Source: Magnolia sinica
Lineage: Eukaryota; Streptophyta; Magnoliopsida; Magnoliales; Magnoliaceae
Direction: 5' to 3'
Length of the DNA: 64,000 bases
Assembly: GCF_029962835.1 (NCBI RefSeq)
Contig: NC_080590.1
Location: 63,114,001 to 63,178,000, forward strand
In this document: positions 21,376 to 34,139 of the stretch, in pieces
Numbering within the stretch: position 1 is the stretch's first letter
Layout: each line of letters opens with the position of its first letter
Notes under the pieces: generated by a model
What the model was told of the DNA's origin: nothing
Databases searched by the model: none
What the model saw: only the letters and a program-made list of their open reading frames with translations
Position numbers and translations under genes: made by a program

Positions 21376-23729
21376 TATATGTTATGCTCTATGTGGGCCA
21401 CTTCTTGGGAGCAATGTTGGTTAAATGTCTACATTGATGGGCAATGATGGTTAAATGTCCACAGTGTGACCTTCCCTTAGGCCTTGTTAGGCCCATTATC
21501 ATCATTCTCTAAGTGGGTTAACCTAAATCATTGGGCCCCATTGATGTTTGCATGGTCCATCTATTAGTATTAGGATAACCTAAGATGTTGGGCCCCCATT
21601 GGTTGCTTATGCGATTATTTCTTTTAATCTCGGAGTCCATCTGGGACTATTTGGGCCTCCTAGGGCATCTAGCAGGCTATATGAAAGAATGGTGAAGGAA
21701 ACCCATTCCAGATCCTTAGGATTATAAGTAGGCCACCTAGGCCCAACCTTGATATGAGGAGAGTTCATCATCGGCGTAGATGGATGGATCCGTGCTATCG
21801 GATTTGGTATATCCATAGTTGAGGACTAATTTTTATGTTATGGTTTAGATCGGTTGTCCTTTTATGGACCCCTCCTTGTATATAGGCCTCCTTGTATATA
21901 GGCCGATTATTGATACCGATTATGAGTATGCGATAGCATAGCATCATGATACATGCCCATACGCATCATCTGCATGCTTGTTGTGAGATGTGGTTGACCA
22001 TTGCATATGCCATTGGGTAAGTTGTTTATGAGACTCTCTGATAGGTGGAGTTGTCCCATATGAGCGCACGGTATGCGCAAGATTGATGCATGACTGGATT
22101 GTGTGACTCATGCATTTGTGTTGTGTATTGTGATTACTATATGCCCTACCGACATTAGGGCCATAGCCTCCACAGGCATATCGTCGATGGTAGGAATGGA
22201 CACCAAAAATCTTCTCTTTACATGAGGCGCAAAGGATGTCCCTGGGTGAAAGTCCCTAAGCATGACGGTACCGAAAGATGCTCCAATGTCAAGACTGAGT
22301 GGATACATGAGCGCACGAGAGCCAAATACCAGGAGGCCGCGTCTCCTACTGTGTCATGGTCCGTTGGAAGGGGGTGTGGCCTTACTCGCCTAAGGGTAGG
22401 GGGCAATTGCTAGGCCGAGTATGACTAGCTCATAAATGGGTCTGTTATCAATGTGCCAGATAGATATTAGCTGATTATTGGCCAGGTGGATAGTAAGGTC
22501 TCTTCCGCTTGCACGGTTATGCGTCCAGTGTAAGGCGGCAATGTGGTGTATAGTGTATTAGACCTCGGTGATTAGCCAGAGGAAACTGCACTAATATATG
22601 ATACTCCAAAGATGAGTTGGATTGGTACGTGGATTGGTATGCTTGAGCTGCATCTTGCACATGACATTAAATATGTAGGCCTTGGTGTGGCCGATAGCAC
22701 TCATGCCTTGCATCACATTGCCTTGGTATGGCTATTAGCATTCATGGACTTACTAGCATGCTTCCGCATTACTTTGATATTGCATGCTTGCATTGCTACC
22801 TTATGCACACACTTTCACCACCCTCTAAGCTTTTTATAAGCTTATGCACGATAGATGCGTGCAGGTGATGCCAAGACGCAGTTGTAGCTAAGTAGGAGTA
22901 GGAGTGTGCAGCCGAGCTTCTTGAGATTTGTTATTATTATCATTGTATTTCCCTTTATGTAAATTATACTTAAAGTTTTTTATCATAGTGGATTTTGGGA
23001 TGGTGTTCTGGTTATTGTTCGTGGGTTATGCTTTTGGTTATGCTTGTTATGGATCAAATTCATGTTGAAATTCCTCCTTATAGGATCTCAGGATCGAAAC
23101 TTGGTATATGGGTGCCGGGAGCCGAGAATGGGGTACTATGGAGGCTGTCGGTATCGGATTCGGCGATCGAGAATTTTGTGAGCCTGGTTTCTGAGTTTGG
23201 GGCGTGACAACAAGTTCTATGGGCCTGATCATGAGGTACGTGTTATATCCACTGTCCGTTCATTTTTCTGGACGTGGGACCCACCCCACATGTGTTGCAT
23301 GTGTGGGGGTGGGGTCCACCTTTGATATATGTATTCGCTGGATGGTGGGATCCCACTTGTGATATATGTGTTTTAACCATTCTGTCCGCCCATTTGCTAG
23401 ACGTGTGGGGCCCACCCCACACATGTTGTATGTGTGGGGGTGGGGCCCACCTTGATGTGAGTGTTGTATCCACTCCGCCCAGCCACATGGGATGTGAGGC
23501 CACCATAATGTATGTGTTGTATATTCATACCGTCCATCCCTAGACGTGGACCCCACCATGATGTATATTCACACCGTCCATGGGACGTGGGGTCCACCAT
23601 GATGTAAGTGTTTCATCCCACGTCGACCGTCCATTTGCTAGACGAGTAGGCCCCATTTGCTGCTTGTGCAGGGCCCACCTTGAGATGTATGTTGTACATG
23701 TTGCCCCTTCATTTTTACTAAATTATGGG

Positions 23730-24160
23730 CTGCCCCTTAAGGCCCAATATGATGTATGTGTGGCCCATATGTGCAGCCCATTGTGATGTATTTGAGGCCC
23801 AAGGGACGTGGCTCATTGTGATGTATTTGAGGCCCATGGGATGTGGTCCATTGTGATGTATTTGAAGCCCATGGGATGTGGCCCATTGTGATGGATTTAA
23901 GGCCCATGGGACGTGGCCCATCGTGATATATTTGAAGCCCATAGGATGTGGCCCATTGTGATGTATTTGAGGCCCATGGGATGTGGCCCATTATGATGTA
24001 TTTGAGGCCCATGGGATGTGGTCCATTGTGATGTGCATGAGGCCGATGTGTGAGGCTCAAATATGATGTATATGAGGCCCATTTGGTGAGGGCCATTATG
24101 ATGTATATTAGGCCCTTGTGTGAGGCCCATTGTGAAGTATATGAGGCCCTTGTGAGGCCA
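23730..24160. repeat. 35-bp GGCCCAT tandem array of R1
   Basis: About ten units of 35 bases with the cores GATGTGGCCCATTGTGATG and TATTTGAGGCCCATGG. Units differ by one to four bases. Homologous arrays lie at about 36008-36440 (R3) and 40790-41070 (R4). The words TGGGCC and GGCCCA occur twice per unit on average. Confidence 0.85.
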
Positions 24161-26017
24161 TGGGCCCCACTATATGTTTAAGTCTATGTGGGCCACTCCT
24201 AGGGAGCAATGTTGGTTGAATGTCCACATTGAATGGGCAATGATGGTTAAATGTCCACATTGTGACCTTTCCTTTGACCTTGTTAGGCCCATTCTCATCC
24301 TTCTCTAAGTGGGTTGACCCAAATCATTGTACCCCATTGATGTTTTCATGATCCATCTATTCATATTGGGCTAACCCAAGATGTTGGGCCCTCACTAGTT
24401 GCTAATAGGATTATTTTATTCTTGGAGTCCATCTAGGACTTATTTGGGCCCCCTAGGGCATCTAGCGGGCTATATGATAGTATGGTGAAGGAAGCTCGTT
24501 TCAGATCCTTAGGCTTATAGGTAGGCCACCTAGGCCCAACCTTGATATGAGGAGATTTCATCATCGCCCTAGACCGAGGGATTTGTGCTATCAGATTTGC
24601 TATATCCACAGTTGAGGACTGACCTTCGTGTTATGGGTATGTTGTCCATCTATGGACCCCGCCTTGTATATAGGTCGATTTATGATACTGATTATGAGTA
24701 TGTGATAACATATCATCATGATACATACCCATACGCATCATCTTCATGCTTGTTATGAGATGTGGTTGACCATTGCATATGTCATTGGGCAGGTTGTTTA
24801 TGGGACTCCTTAATAGGTGGAGTTGCTCCACATGAGTGCACGGTATGCGCAGGATTAGTGCATGATTGGATTGTGTGACTCATGCATCTTGTATTGTTTG
24901 TTATAATTGTTGTACACCCTAGCGGCATCAGGATTGTAGCCTCCGCAGATATAGTGTGGATGGTAGGATTGGATACCGAAATTACTGTTTATGCACTGGG
25001 GAGCAATAGATGTCCCAGGGTGAAAGTCCTCAAACCCTTATGGTACCATGGAGGATGCTCCAATTCCTAGACCGAGTAGATGTATGAGCGTATGAGGGCC
25101 GAATACTAGGAGGCTCCGTCTTCCACTGTATCATGGTCGGTTGGAAAGGGGTATGGCCTTACCCGCCTGAGGGTAGGGGCAATTGCTAGGCTGAGTATGA
25201 CCAGCTTGTAAATGGGTCCACTACCGACGTACTGGGTAGATATTGGTAGACTGCTGGTTAGGTGGGTAGTGAGGTCTCTTCTGCTTGCATGGTTGTGCGT
25301 TTAGTGTGGGGTGGCAATCTAGTGTATAGTGTACTAGACCTTGGTGATTATCCACAGAGAGAACTGTATTCATATATGATGCTCCAGAGATGAGCTAGAT
25401 TGATATGTGGATTCAGATTGGTATGCTTGAGCTGCATCCTGCATATGAAATTGGCTATGTAGGCCTTGCATCGCATCATATGGCCTTGGTGTGGCCGATA
25501 GTATTCATGCCTTGCATTGCATAGCCTTGGTACGGCTGATAGCATTCATGGACTTACTAGCATGTTTCCGCATCACTCTGATATTGCATAGTTGCATTGC
25601 TACCTTACGCACATACTTTCACCACCCTCTAAGCTTTATATAAGCTTATGCACGATAGATGCATGCAGGTGATGCCAGGACGCAGTTGTAGCTGAGCAGG
25701 AGCAGGAGCAGGAGCATGCAGCCGAGCTTCTAAAGTTTTATTATTATTATCATTGTATTTTCCTTTATCGCATTGTACTTAAAGTTTTTTATCATAGTGG
25801 ATTTTGTGATGTTGTTCTAGTTATTGTTTGTGGGTTATGCTTGTGGTTATGCGTATTATGAAATAAATTTATATTGAAAATCCTCCTTGTAGGATCCCAA
25901 GACCGAAACCTAGTATATATGTGCCAGTAGTCGAGATGGGGTACTGCGGAGGCTATCGGCACCGGATTCGGCGATCGGGAATTCTGTGAGCCTAGTTTCC
26001 AAGTTTGGGGCATGACA

Positions 26018-26192
26018 TATACTTATCTTCAAATGTAGAAGATGTGAGAGAAGCTTGTAGTAGAAGGACTTCTTTCTTGAACGTAAATGACGTAGTGTTC
26101 AATTAGACAGAAAGAGTCCAGGGTTCTATAGATTTTATTAATGGAAAACCCAAATGCTACTTTATTCAACTCTCTTAGATTAAGTCTAAAAT
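26018..26192 (-). repeat. Island of X-type Sirevirus LTR between R1 and C1
   Basis: This 175-base piece matches LTR X at about 2388-2585 (TACTTATCTTCAAATGTAG, GGACTTCTTTCTTGAACGTA, GGGTTCTATAGATTTTA). It begins with TATAC, the R1 target sequence, and ends AAAAT before C1. R1 and C1 were therefore both inserted in an older X-type LTR whose other parts are not present here. Confidence 0.8.
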
Positions 26193-27848
26193 TGTAAGTG
26201 CAATAATGTTTAAAGCACACTTTATTTATCAAATTTCATTTAGTCAAAACATATTATCAAGTGATCTTCAAGTATGGTTAAAGATCAAGGTTCAAGCCAA
26301 GTCCAAGTTCTAGTAGAAGATCAAGCTCAAGTTCTAGTAGAAGATCAAGCTAAAAAGACAACATGAAGTCAAGATCAAATGATGTTCTAGTAGAAGATTA
26401 AGCTCTATAAAGAAGTTTAAGTCTTTTATCTACCTCAAGACAAAGAAGTTCAGTCATTTCAGGTATTATAAACCCTAGAAAGACCCTTAGGTTTAGGTGC
26501 TTTAAAAAACTATTTAAAATTGGATTTTTATGCTTGTGTTTGGTTAAGATTCGACCAGCCTAAGGTTTGGCTCGACTAGCCTAAGTTTTACTCAGCCAAT
26601 CCTAGAACAAACCAAAGTAAAACAGAAAATTTGTTGCTTCTTCGGTCAGTTGAGTGGCCTGCTCGACCAGTCGAAGGGCAATCTTCGACCAGTCCTAAGT
26701 TTCTCTGCTCAAAGTCTAGAAACTAACTCAGTTCGGATTTTGGCACCTTTGGCTAGTCGAAGCCCACCCTCGACCAAGTCGAGCAGGGCCTTCGACTAGT
26801 CAAAGATTTGTTATATCTTATCTCGCTCAAATCTAAAAATTCATTGGAATAGAATCCGGTGCTTAGGCCAATCAAAGACTGTATTAAGCCAGTCGAAGAA
26901 CCCACTTCTTTGCCTAAAAATTGAGGTTCTCTCTCAATCTGAAAATTCATTCAAGACTATTCAAATCCTTCTGCAAGTGAGAGAGAAGCTCCATTTATAT
27001 TTAATTTATTGAACGGTATTTATAAATTACTTTTTATAGCTTTTTGTTTAATTCCCTAATCTCAGACTTTGTTATTCTGATTTTAAAAAGAGTGGATATT
27101 ACTCTTCTTGTTAAGATTTAAAGGAATTAATACAAGTAGTCATTGGTTTAATCTTAATTAAAATCAATAGAACCCTTGACCTTTTTTATCAAACTGAATA
27201 TTGAACATTCGACATTCAAGAAAAGAAGTTCCTTAGCTACAGTTTCTTCTATGGTGAAGATAAATATACATTTGTTTACTTTCTGTATTTGGTTTTTCTA
27301 AGATACATAAAAAATCTTAGTGTTGGTTTTTCTGAGATAGCCAGAAAATCTCAGTGAGGCTTTTCATTTGTCATAGCCTAATAAAATCACAATTGTATCA
27401 GGTTTTAAGGTGACCTTGAGAAAACCTTATTCATAGTGAAAGCCAAGATTACGTGGAGAGTAATTTTGGGAGTACAGTAGGTGTGGCTGTTTGAGAATAA
27501 TTGTTAACACACCGAACCACTATAATTCTTGGTGTTTGCGGTGAATGGTTTTATTATTTTTATGGTGAATGGTTGTAATTTCTTTTCAGTATAAGTGGTG
27601 AATGATCATAATATTTATTTTATTACCTTTTGCTTAGTTTGTGGTTTTGATTCTAATCACATTCGTGAAATAAGGTTGTCCTACCTAAACTTGTTTGGGT
27701 GAAGGTTGTCCTACGAATCAGTTGGAATTAACATTTCAATACTAAGGCAATTGAGATCTCTGATTTATTTATTATTCAGCAAATTTTTTTGATTATTTAG
27801 CATAGTCCTATCCCCCCCTCCTTAGGACTTGTTAAGCTCTCCTTTTCA
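26193..27848 (+). repeat. C1 5' LTR
   Basis: Starts TGTAAGTGCAATAATG and ends CTCCTTTTCA. The first 280 bases are repeated at 55524-55802. U3 holds a cluster of CTCGACCAGTCGAAG-type palindromes at about 26560-26900, before a weak TATA region (about 26994). The C-rich block CCTATCCCCCCCTCC near 27808 is shared, reversed, by LTR X and C2. Confidence 0.85.
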
Positions 27849-27850
27849 AG

Positions 27851-27863
27851 TGGTATTAGGGTA
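27851..27863 (+). promoter_or_regulatory. C1 tRNA-iMet primer-binding site
   Basis: TGGTATTAGGGTA two bases after the LTR end matches the plant initiator-Met primer site TGGTATCAGAGC with transitions. C2 has TGGTATCAAAGAC at the equivalent place. Confidence 0.8.
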
Positions 27864-27916
27864 GGTTGCTCTATTTTTTGAATTAACTTTCTTGAGTTTA
27901 GATCTAGAGCTATATT

Positions 27917-29620
27917 ATGTTAAATTTCGATAGTTTATTTATTACCAAGCTACCTCCTTTTGATGGCTCTAATTATTCAAACTGGGAAGCCAGAATGAGA
28001 ATTTTTCTAAAATCATTAGATGAAAGTGTGTGCCCAGCCACTATGACTAAATGGAAACCTCCTATGACTGAAATAGTAGTCGAGGATGGATCCAAATTTA
28101 TGAGAGAAACTACATTCTATTTATGGACTGCAAGTCAAAAAAGTAAAAGCAGTGCTAATGCTAAAGCCTTAAATGTCATAACTTGCACTTTATCGCCTGA
28201 TGAATTCAAAAGAATTATTTCATGTAATATAACTAAGCAAGCATGGGATATTCTCGAAATGACAAATGAAGAAACTAGTATAGTCAAGAAATCAAAAGTT
28301 CAAATCCTCACTACCAGATTTGAGGAATTCATATGGAAGAAAATGAAACTTGTATGGACTTCTATACAAAACTAAATGACATAGTAAATTCCATGTGGGG
28401 TTTAGGAGATGGAATTTTCACAAAAATACTGCGATCTCTGCTTGACAGATTCAACTCTAAGGTTATTGCTATTCAGGAATTAAGAGATACCGATCTTATG
28501 AAAGTTGAGGAGTTAGTTGGCTCTGTTCAAACATATGAGTTGAATTTTAAGGCTCCTAAAGATAAGGCTATTGCTCTTAAAACTTCGAAATCTGTTTCAA
28601 AAGAAAATAGTTCTGATTTTGATTTTGAAGACAATGAAGATGATACGATAATGTTAGCTAAGAAATTTTATAGATTTTCAAAAATAATAAAAGAACAGAT
28701 TTTCAAAAACCATCTGATAAAAGAAAAGGAAAATCTAATTCTTGAAAATCTAAAACAAAAGACAGTCAATGTTTCAACTGTCATAAATATGGGCACTTGA
28801 CAAATAAATGTCTTAAAAAGGATAGGTCAAAAAGAAAGGGCATGATAGCTACTTGGGATGAATCATCTGACTCTGAAAGTTCTTCTGAATTTGATGAATC
28901 AGAAAAAGAGAATACAAATGCAAATGATGTGAAAGCCCTTATGACTATAGCCAGAGTCACTTCCTCATTTACCTGTAATATATCTGACTATGAAAACCTC
29001 AAGATTGACCCTAAAAATGAAAATGAAAATGAAAATGATCTTCAAAATGCCTACAATGCCCTATATAAAGAAAGTTGTAAAATTGTTGTCAAGTTGAAAA
29101 TTCAAAAAGAAAAATATGTTAAATTAAAAGAAGAACTTGAAAAATAAGATTTAAAAAAATTTCATTTTTTCAATTATTTTGAAAAAACAAAATCAGATTT
29201 AAGTTTTAAATCTTTTGAATTACAAAAACTCAAAATAGAAAATGAGAAACTAAAACTTGAAGTTTCTTCCCTTTTGAGTTCTAAAGACACTTGAAAATAT
29301 GCCCATGGTGACCAAAAGCTTGAAAAATTGTTAACCTCATTTAGAAAATGTCGTGACAAGTCTAGTCTAGGTTATATTAAAGGTAATTCTCTGAAATCCA
29401 AAGATTCTGCTCCTATCTTTGTAAGAGGAGAATCCTCGAACTCTAAAAGTAAGACTTTAAGAGATTTCAATCATAATGATTTCAAAAACTCAAAACCCTT
29501 TCAAGTTCCTAAAATTAATAATAATACCTTTAGCTATAAACATCAAAGAAATAATAAATCACCCTTAACTGAAAAAATTATAGACTTACTTAAAGAGCTT
29601 TTGAAATCCATCTCAGATTA
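27917..29620 (+). pseudogene. C1 gag remnant
   Basis: The start at 27917 leads into LPPFDGSNYSNWEARMRIFL, the usual beginning of copia gag, then CTLSPDEFKRIISC and TKQAWDILEMTNE. A frameshift near 28340 passes to MDFYTKLNDIVNSMWGLGD (about 28354), another near 28765 to the zinc knuckle CFNCHKYGHLTNKC at 28770-28811 (CX2CX4HX4C). An acidic segment with TWDESSDSESSS follows, then a long coiled-coil-like part with KLEKLLTSFRKCRDKSSLGY (about 29320). Stops lie at 29146, 29292 and 29619. The family protein packages the RNA in virus-like particles. Confidence 0.85.
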
Positions 29621-29699
29621 AAATGGAGTTCATAGAAGAAGGAGAAATCCTAACTCTCAAACGTAGGGAAAATCAAGAAGTATTCGTAAACCTAGAACC

Positions 29700-30225
29700 A
29701 TAATGAAATGGGTTCCAAAGGTTACGTGTCTTGTTGCCCACACAACTTTCAAAGCCATTAGCCACTCAAGATGGTACCTGGATAGTGGATGTTCAAGACA
29801 TATGACAGGTGATAATGCGATATTCATAAATATCAAAGAAGTAAATGACGGCTCAGTTACTTTCGGAGATGGAAGCAACTACAAAATAATAGGCCAAGGT
29901 ACTGTACAACTTTCTAACTTACATCTCTTTGAAAATGTGCTTTATGTTGAAGGATTAAAACATAACCTCTTAAGCATATCTCATATCTGTGATAATAAAC
30001 ACAGTGTAAAATTTTCAAATCACGGATGTGAGATTACAAATGAGAAGGGTAGTATAATATTAAATGGTCACAGAACCTCTGAAAATTGCTATATAATTGA
30101 TAACTCTTGCTCATCAAACCATTCATCTTACATGGTCCAAATAGACGAAACTGAGATATGACATAAAGTCTTGGACATGTTAATTATAAAGATCTATATA
30201 AATTAAGCAAAAGGGATAACTTACG
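29700..30225 (+). pseudogene. C1 aspartic protease and start of GAG-pre-integrase domain
   Basis: MKWVPKVTCLVAHTTFKA leads to WYLDSGCSRHMTGD at 29772-29813 with the catalytic D-S-G at 29781-29789. GVLYV-like VLYVEGLKHNLLSIS follows (about 29937). This module is open for about 150 codons and the active-site residues are intact. A stop at about 30159 (from TGG) and a frameshift cut it from integrase. Role in the family: cleavage of Gag-Pol. Confidence 0.85.
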
Positions 30226-30860
30226 TGGCTTACCCAAGCCAAAAAAAGATAGAAAAAGTCTATGGCACATATCAAATTGGCAAACAGGTCAGGAGTAGTC
30301 ATAAGAAAGTGAACTCCTTATCCACAGCCAAACCTCTAGAACTACTCCATATGGACTTATTAGGACCAACAAAAACGGAGAGTAGAGGTGAAAAGAAGTA
30401 TTTTTTGGTCATTGTTGATGATTACACCAAATATACATGGGTAACCTTTTTAAGAGAGAAATCAGATACTCTCAATGAAGTCAGAAATTTTTTAAAGTGT
30501 ATTTAGACTGAAAAAGAGATATCTGTGGTCAAAATTAGAAGTGATCATAACACCGAATTTGAGAATACAATTTTGAGAAGTGCTATAATGATCATGGTAT
30601 ATTGTATGAATTCTTTTCTCCTAAAATACCTTAACAAAATGGAATTGTTGAAAAAAAAATAGAGTTTTACAGGAAATGACTAGTGTAATGCTAAATAGCA
30701 TGAAACTACCAAAAAATTTATGGGCTGAAGCTGTTAATATTGCATGTTATATCATAAATCATGTTTACATTAGAAAAGCTAAAAATAAAACAACTTATGA
30801 ACTATAGTTTTATAAAAAGCTCACTGTTAAATATTTTTAAACTTTTGGAAGTAAATGTTT
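30225..30860 (+). pseudogene. C1 integrase remnant
   Basis: HMDLLGPTKTESRG carries the first catalytic Asp (30354-30356), VIVDDYTKYTW follows, and IRSDHNTEF carries the second Asp (30543-30545). The QNGIVEKK segment near 30640 holds the Glu. The zinc-domain cysteines before the core are lost (VYGTYQ in place of a CxxC). A TAG at about 30504 and frameshifts near 30570 and 30650 break it. It would have inserted the cDNA. Confidence 0.8.
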
Positions 30861-31138
30861 TATTTTATGCGATTGAGAAAATTTAGGAAATTTTGAAGCT
30901 AATAGTGATGAGGGACTATTTCTAGGCTATGCCCTAAATAGATGTGCTTATCGGGTTCTTAATAAAAGAACTGGGGTGATTCAGGAATCTATAAATGTAG
31001 TAATTGATAATCAACAAATCACACCCACTCCTAATAAAGATGATGATGAAGTCAATATAATTAATACACCTGAGTCTTCATCTAAATCAATCAATAATGA
31101 GACAAGATTAGTCAAAGACTATTCGACTGATCAAATTC

Positions 31139-32050
31139 TTGGTAACCCTTGTAATGGTGTACATACAAGAAGACAATCAGAAAATATTTTGTAATTATGT
31201 CTACTTCACTTCCCAAATTGAATTAGAAAATGTAAATGAAGTACTTGTTGATGAAAGTTGGATAATAGATATCCAAGAAGAATTAAATCAATTTGTTAGA
31301 AATGATGTATGGTACTTGGTTCCTAGAACTTCTAATAAATATGTAATTGGAGCCAAATGAATTTTTAAGAATAAAATTGATGAATTAGATAATATTATCA
31401 GAAATAAGACTCGACTGGTTGTACAAGGGTACACTCAAATAAAAGGTATTGATTACGATGAAACCTTTGCACCAGTTGTACATCTTGAATCCATAAGATT
31501 ATTTATTTCGATTGCATATTATAAGAAATTCAAAATATATCAAATGGATGTCAAAAGTGCTTTTCTAAATGGTGATTTACATGAGGAGGTATATGTTGAA
31601 CAAACAAAGGGTTTTGAAGACCCCAAATCTCCTAGTTGTGTATATCGTTTTTAAAAAGGCACTTTATGGGTTGAAACAAACTCCCAGGGCATGGTACGAA
31701 AAACTGACTAAAATTTTACTTAGTCATAACTTTATTATGGGCAGTGTTGATAAAAAATTATTCGTCAAGAAATATAAGGATCACATACTGATAGTTCAGA
31801 CCTATGTTGACGATATCATTTATGGATCTACATGCACTAACTTATCCATTGAGTTTGCAGATCTGATGAAATCCAAGTTTGAAATGAGTATGGTTGGTGA
31901 ATTAAACCACTTTCTTAGATTACAAGTTAAGCAACTTGAAGATGGTATATTCATCTCACAAACCAAATATGCCTTGAACCTTGTAAAAAGGTTTGGGTTG
32001 GAGAATGGAAAGAATTTTGAAACTCCAATGACTACAACTCTTAAACTCTA
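31139..32050 (+). pseudogene. C1 reverse transcriptase remnant
   Basis: Readable from ESWIIDIQEELNQF (about 31250), through [20 protein letters not shown] and [18 protein letters not shown], to the catalytic YVDDIIYG at 31803-31826, and KYALNLVKRFGL after it. A TGA at about 31360 replaces a Trp and a frameshift lies near 31645. The catalytic Asp pair itself is intact. A spacer with stops (30860-31139) separates it from integrase. Confidence 0.85.
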
Positions 32051-32059
32051 AAAGAATGA

Positions 32060-32745
32060 ATTAGGTAAAAGTGTAGACTTCTGTCTATATCGAAGTATGA
32101 TTGGTAGTCTTCTATACTTAACTGCTAGTAGACCTGATATTGCTTTTAGTGTTCGAATGTGTACTAGATATCAATATAATCCTAAGGAATCACATCTAAT
32201 TGTTGTTAAATGGATAATTAGATAAGTCACAAGTTCTACTAACTTAGGACTTTGGTATCCACATGATACATCCGTACAAATTATCGAATATACTAATGCA
32301 AACTGGGTAGGAAATATTGATGATAGAAAATCTACTAGTGGTGGATGTTTTTACATAGGGAACTGTTTAGTTTCGTGGCTCAGTAAGAAACAAAATTCTC
32401 TACCTCTCTACAGTTGAAGCCGAATATATTGTACTTAGAAATGTTTGCACTCAGCTTATTTGGATGAAAAGAATGTTAGCCGATTATGGTATTATGCAAG
32501 ATATAATAACATTAAATGGTGATAATTCAAGCACAATTAATATTTTAAAAAATCTAATCCAACATTCTCGTATAAAACATATCGATAATCGATGTCATTA
32601 TATTCGAGAATTAGTTGAAAACAAGAGTATCATGCCTGAATACATTCAAACTGAGAAGCAGCTTGCAGATATACTAACTAAACCGCTCGACAAAAATAGA
32701 TTTTCCAACATAAAGCATGATATTGGTTTGTGTATTGTTAATTAA
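32060..32745 (+). pseudogene. C1 RNase H remnant
   Basis: YRSMIGSLLYLTASRPDIAFSV, then DDRKSTSGGCFYIGN and, after a frameshift near 32405, VEAEYIVLRN, HIDNRCHYIRELVE and QLADILTKPLDKNRF. The stop at 32743-32745 is the expected end of pol. In-frame stops lie near 32049 and 32222. Confidence 0.8.
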
Positions 32746-32845
32746 TTATCTTTCTTATGCATATATTTTTATTGTATGTTTATATTGTTTAAATACATAT
32801 CTTGATAATAAATAAAATAATAATAAACAAAAATCAAATTTTTTA

Positions 32846-33030
32846 AGGCATCTTCGACCAGTCGGGTACACACTCGACCGACCGAACCTTCTACCAATTG
32901 AGTGCATACTCACCGGTCGAGGACCACGCAATTTCACTTTAAAAGGGGAAAACACCTTTTTCAATTCATTTTCTACCTTCTTCCTCGACTAGCCAATGCC
33001 TCTCTCGACCAACCCAACTTCCAATCTTGT
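32846..33030 (+). promoter_or_regulatory. Palindrome cluster between C1 pol and extra ORF
   Basis: CTTCGACCAGTCGGG, CACTCGACCGACCGAA, TCACCGGTCGAGG and CTCGACTAGCC lie between the end of pol (32745) and the extra ORF start (33204), about 180-360 bases before the ATG. They have the same TCGAC(C/T)(A/G)GTCGA form as the cluster in the C1 LTR U3. A TTTAAAAG follows at 32938. The likely reading is a second, internal promoter; this is inferred. Confidence 0.55.
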
Positions 33031-33203
33031 TTGTAAGTGTTTATTTTTAAATTTCCTTCAAGTTTTGAGTACATCTTTGCTAGTTAATCTCATATTTGGG
33101 TTGTATTTGTGATTTCAAACTCTCTTTGTAGTGGGTTTTGTCTTAAATCTGATCTAGCTTCAATCAACTCCCTCTCTTTGATTTCTTTCTTGTGTTATAC
33201 TTA

Positions 33204-33424
33204 ATGGAGCATCGTTCAAAGAGAACAGTAACACGAAAGAGCCGTGGTAGCTCTTCTTCTAGATCCACTCCATTAAGTGTAAGAACCCTACAGGCTACCG
33301 ATGAAAATTTGGAGCATGTTAAGGATTTTTGCACTAGAGACATAATCATAGAGAGATTAGTCAATATTGATCACATTGCGCCCTTTGGTCTTGTTCTAAT
33401 TTTGACCGAAATCGGTTGGGAGCG
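33204..33424 (+). pseudogene. C1 extra ORF, N-terminal part, cut by C2
   Basis: The ATG at 33204 gives MEHRSKRTVTRKSRG, a basic Ser-rich start, then LEHVKDFCTRDIIIERLVNIDHIAPFG and LTEIGW. It matches the C2 extra ORF (MDSRNKKKGSRG.., IVEWMVN.., LLQTVGW). The frame ends at 33424, where C2 begins after the target 5-mer GAGCG. The upstream in-frame ATG at 33192 has no counterpart in C2. The rest of the gene is at 54061-54975. Confidence 0.75.
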
Positions 33425-34139
33425 TGAAAAGGCCGAGCAATACGTCCTGGAGGGGGGGTGAATAGGACTATGCCAAATTAAAAACTAAATGCGGAATTTA
33501 AAGAATGATAGCACAATTAAATAATAAAGAAGCACAAGTAAATAGCAAACTCAAAAATACTAGTCTTGAGAGGTTGATACAAACTTAGTTCTAAGGACAA
33601 CCTAATACCAAAAACCAAAGAAGTTATTACAACATTCCCACAAGTGCATAAAATGAATTACACCATTCATCACAAATGCTTAAAGAAAATTACAACATTC
33701 AAACACATAAGCACATTCAACCATCCATCATAACACCAGGAATTATAGTGGTTTACTTGTGTGTACACCAACTGTTAGAAAACAGCCACACAACTACTAC
33801 ACTCCTAATATCCACTCCCTCGAGATATTAGCGTTTACTATGAAAAAGATTTTCCAAGGTTCACCTTAAAACCTTCACAATTGTGTCTTTGATTGGGCTT
33901 ACACAATTTCAAAAACCCCGCACTCTGAGATTTTTTGGATCATCTCAGACAAAACCAAATAGAGATTTTTCTGGCACAACCTCAAAAACCAAAAAGAGAT
34001 ATACAAAATATAAATGTACTTATCTGGAAATTCTCCTTTGAAGAAGCCCGGTAGAACCAATTCGATGTAGACATAGATGTTCAATGTCCAGTCTCACAGA
34101 TCAAAAATTTCTAGTTCTAAATGATTTTTAAATTAAATC
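33425..34139 (-). repeat. C2 3' LTR, distal part (remainder at 44297-45276)
   Basis: The plus strand begins TGAAAAGGCCGAGCAATACGT and runs to AAATC at 34139, where R3 is inserted; LTR homology resumes at 44297 with AACCTGAGC and ends TTTACA at 45276. The U3 palindromes (44560-44825) and a TATAAATA (44517-44525, minus) are in the second part. It lacks about 90 bases present in the 5' LTR near 52424-52513. Confidence 0.85.

Noticed and set aside
23800..24030. Regular direct repeats that look CRISPR-like
   Set aside because: Units abut with no unique spacers, no cas genes, eukaryotic context; ordinary tandem repeat.
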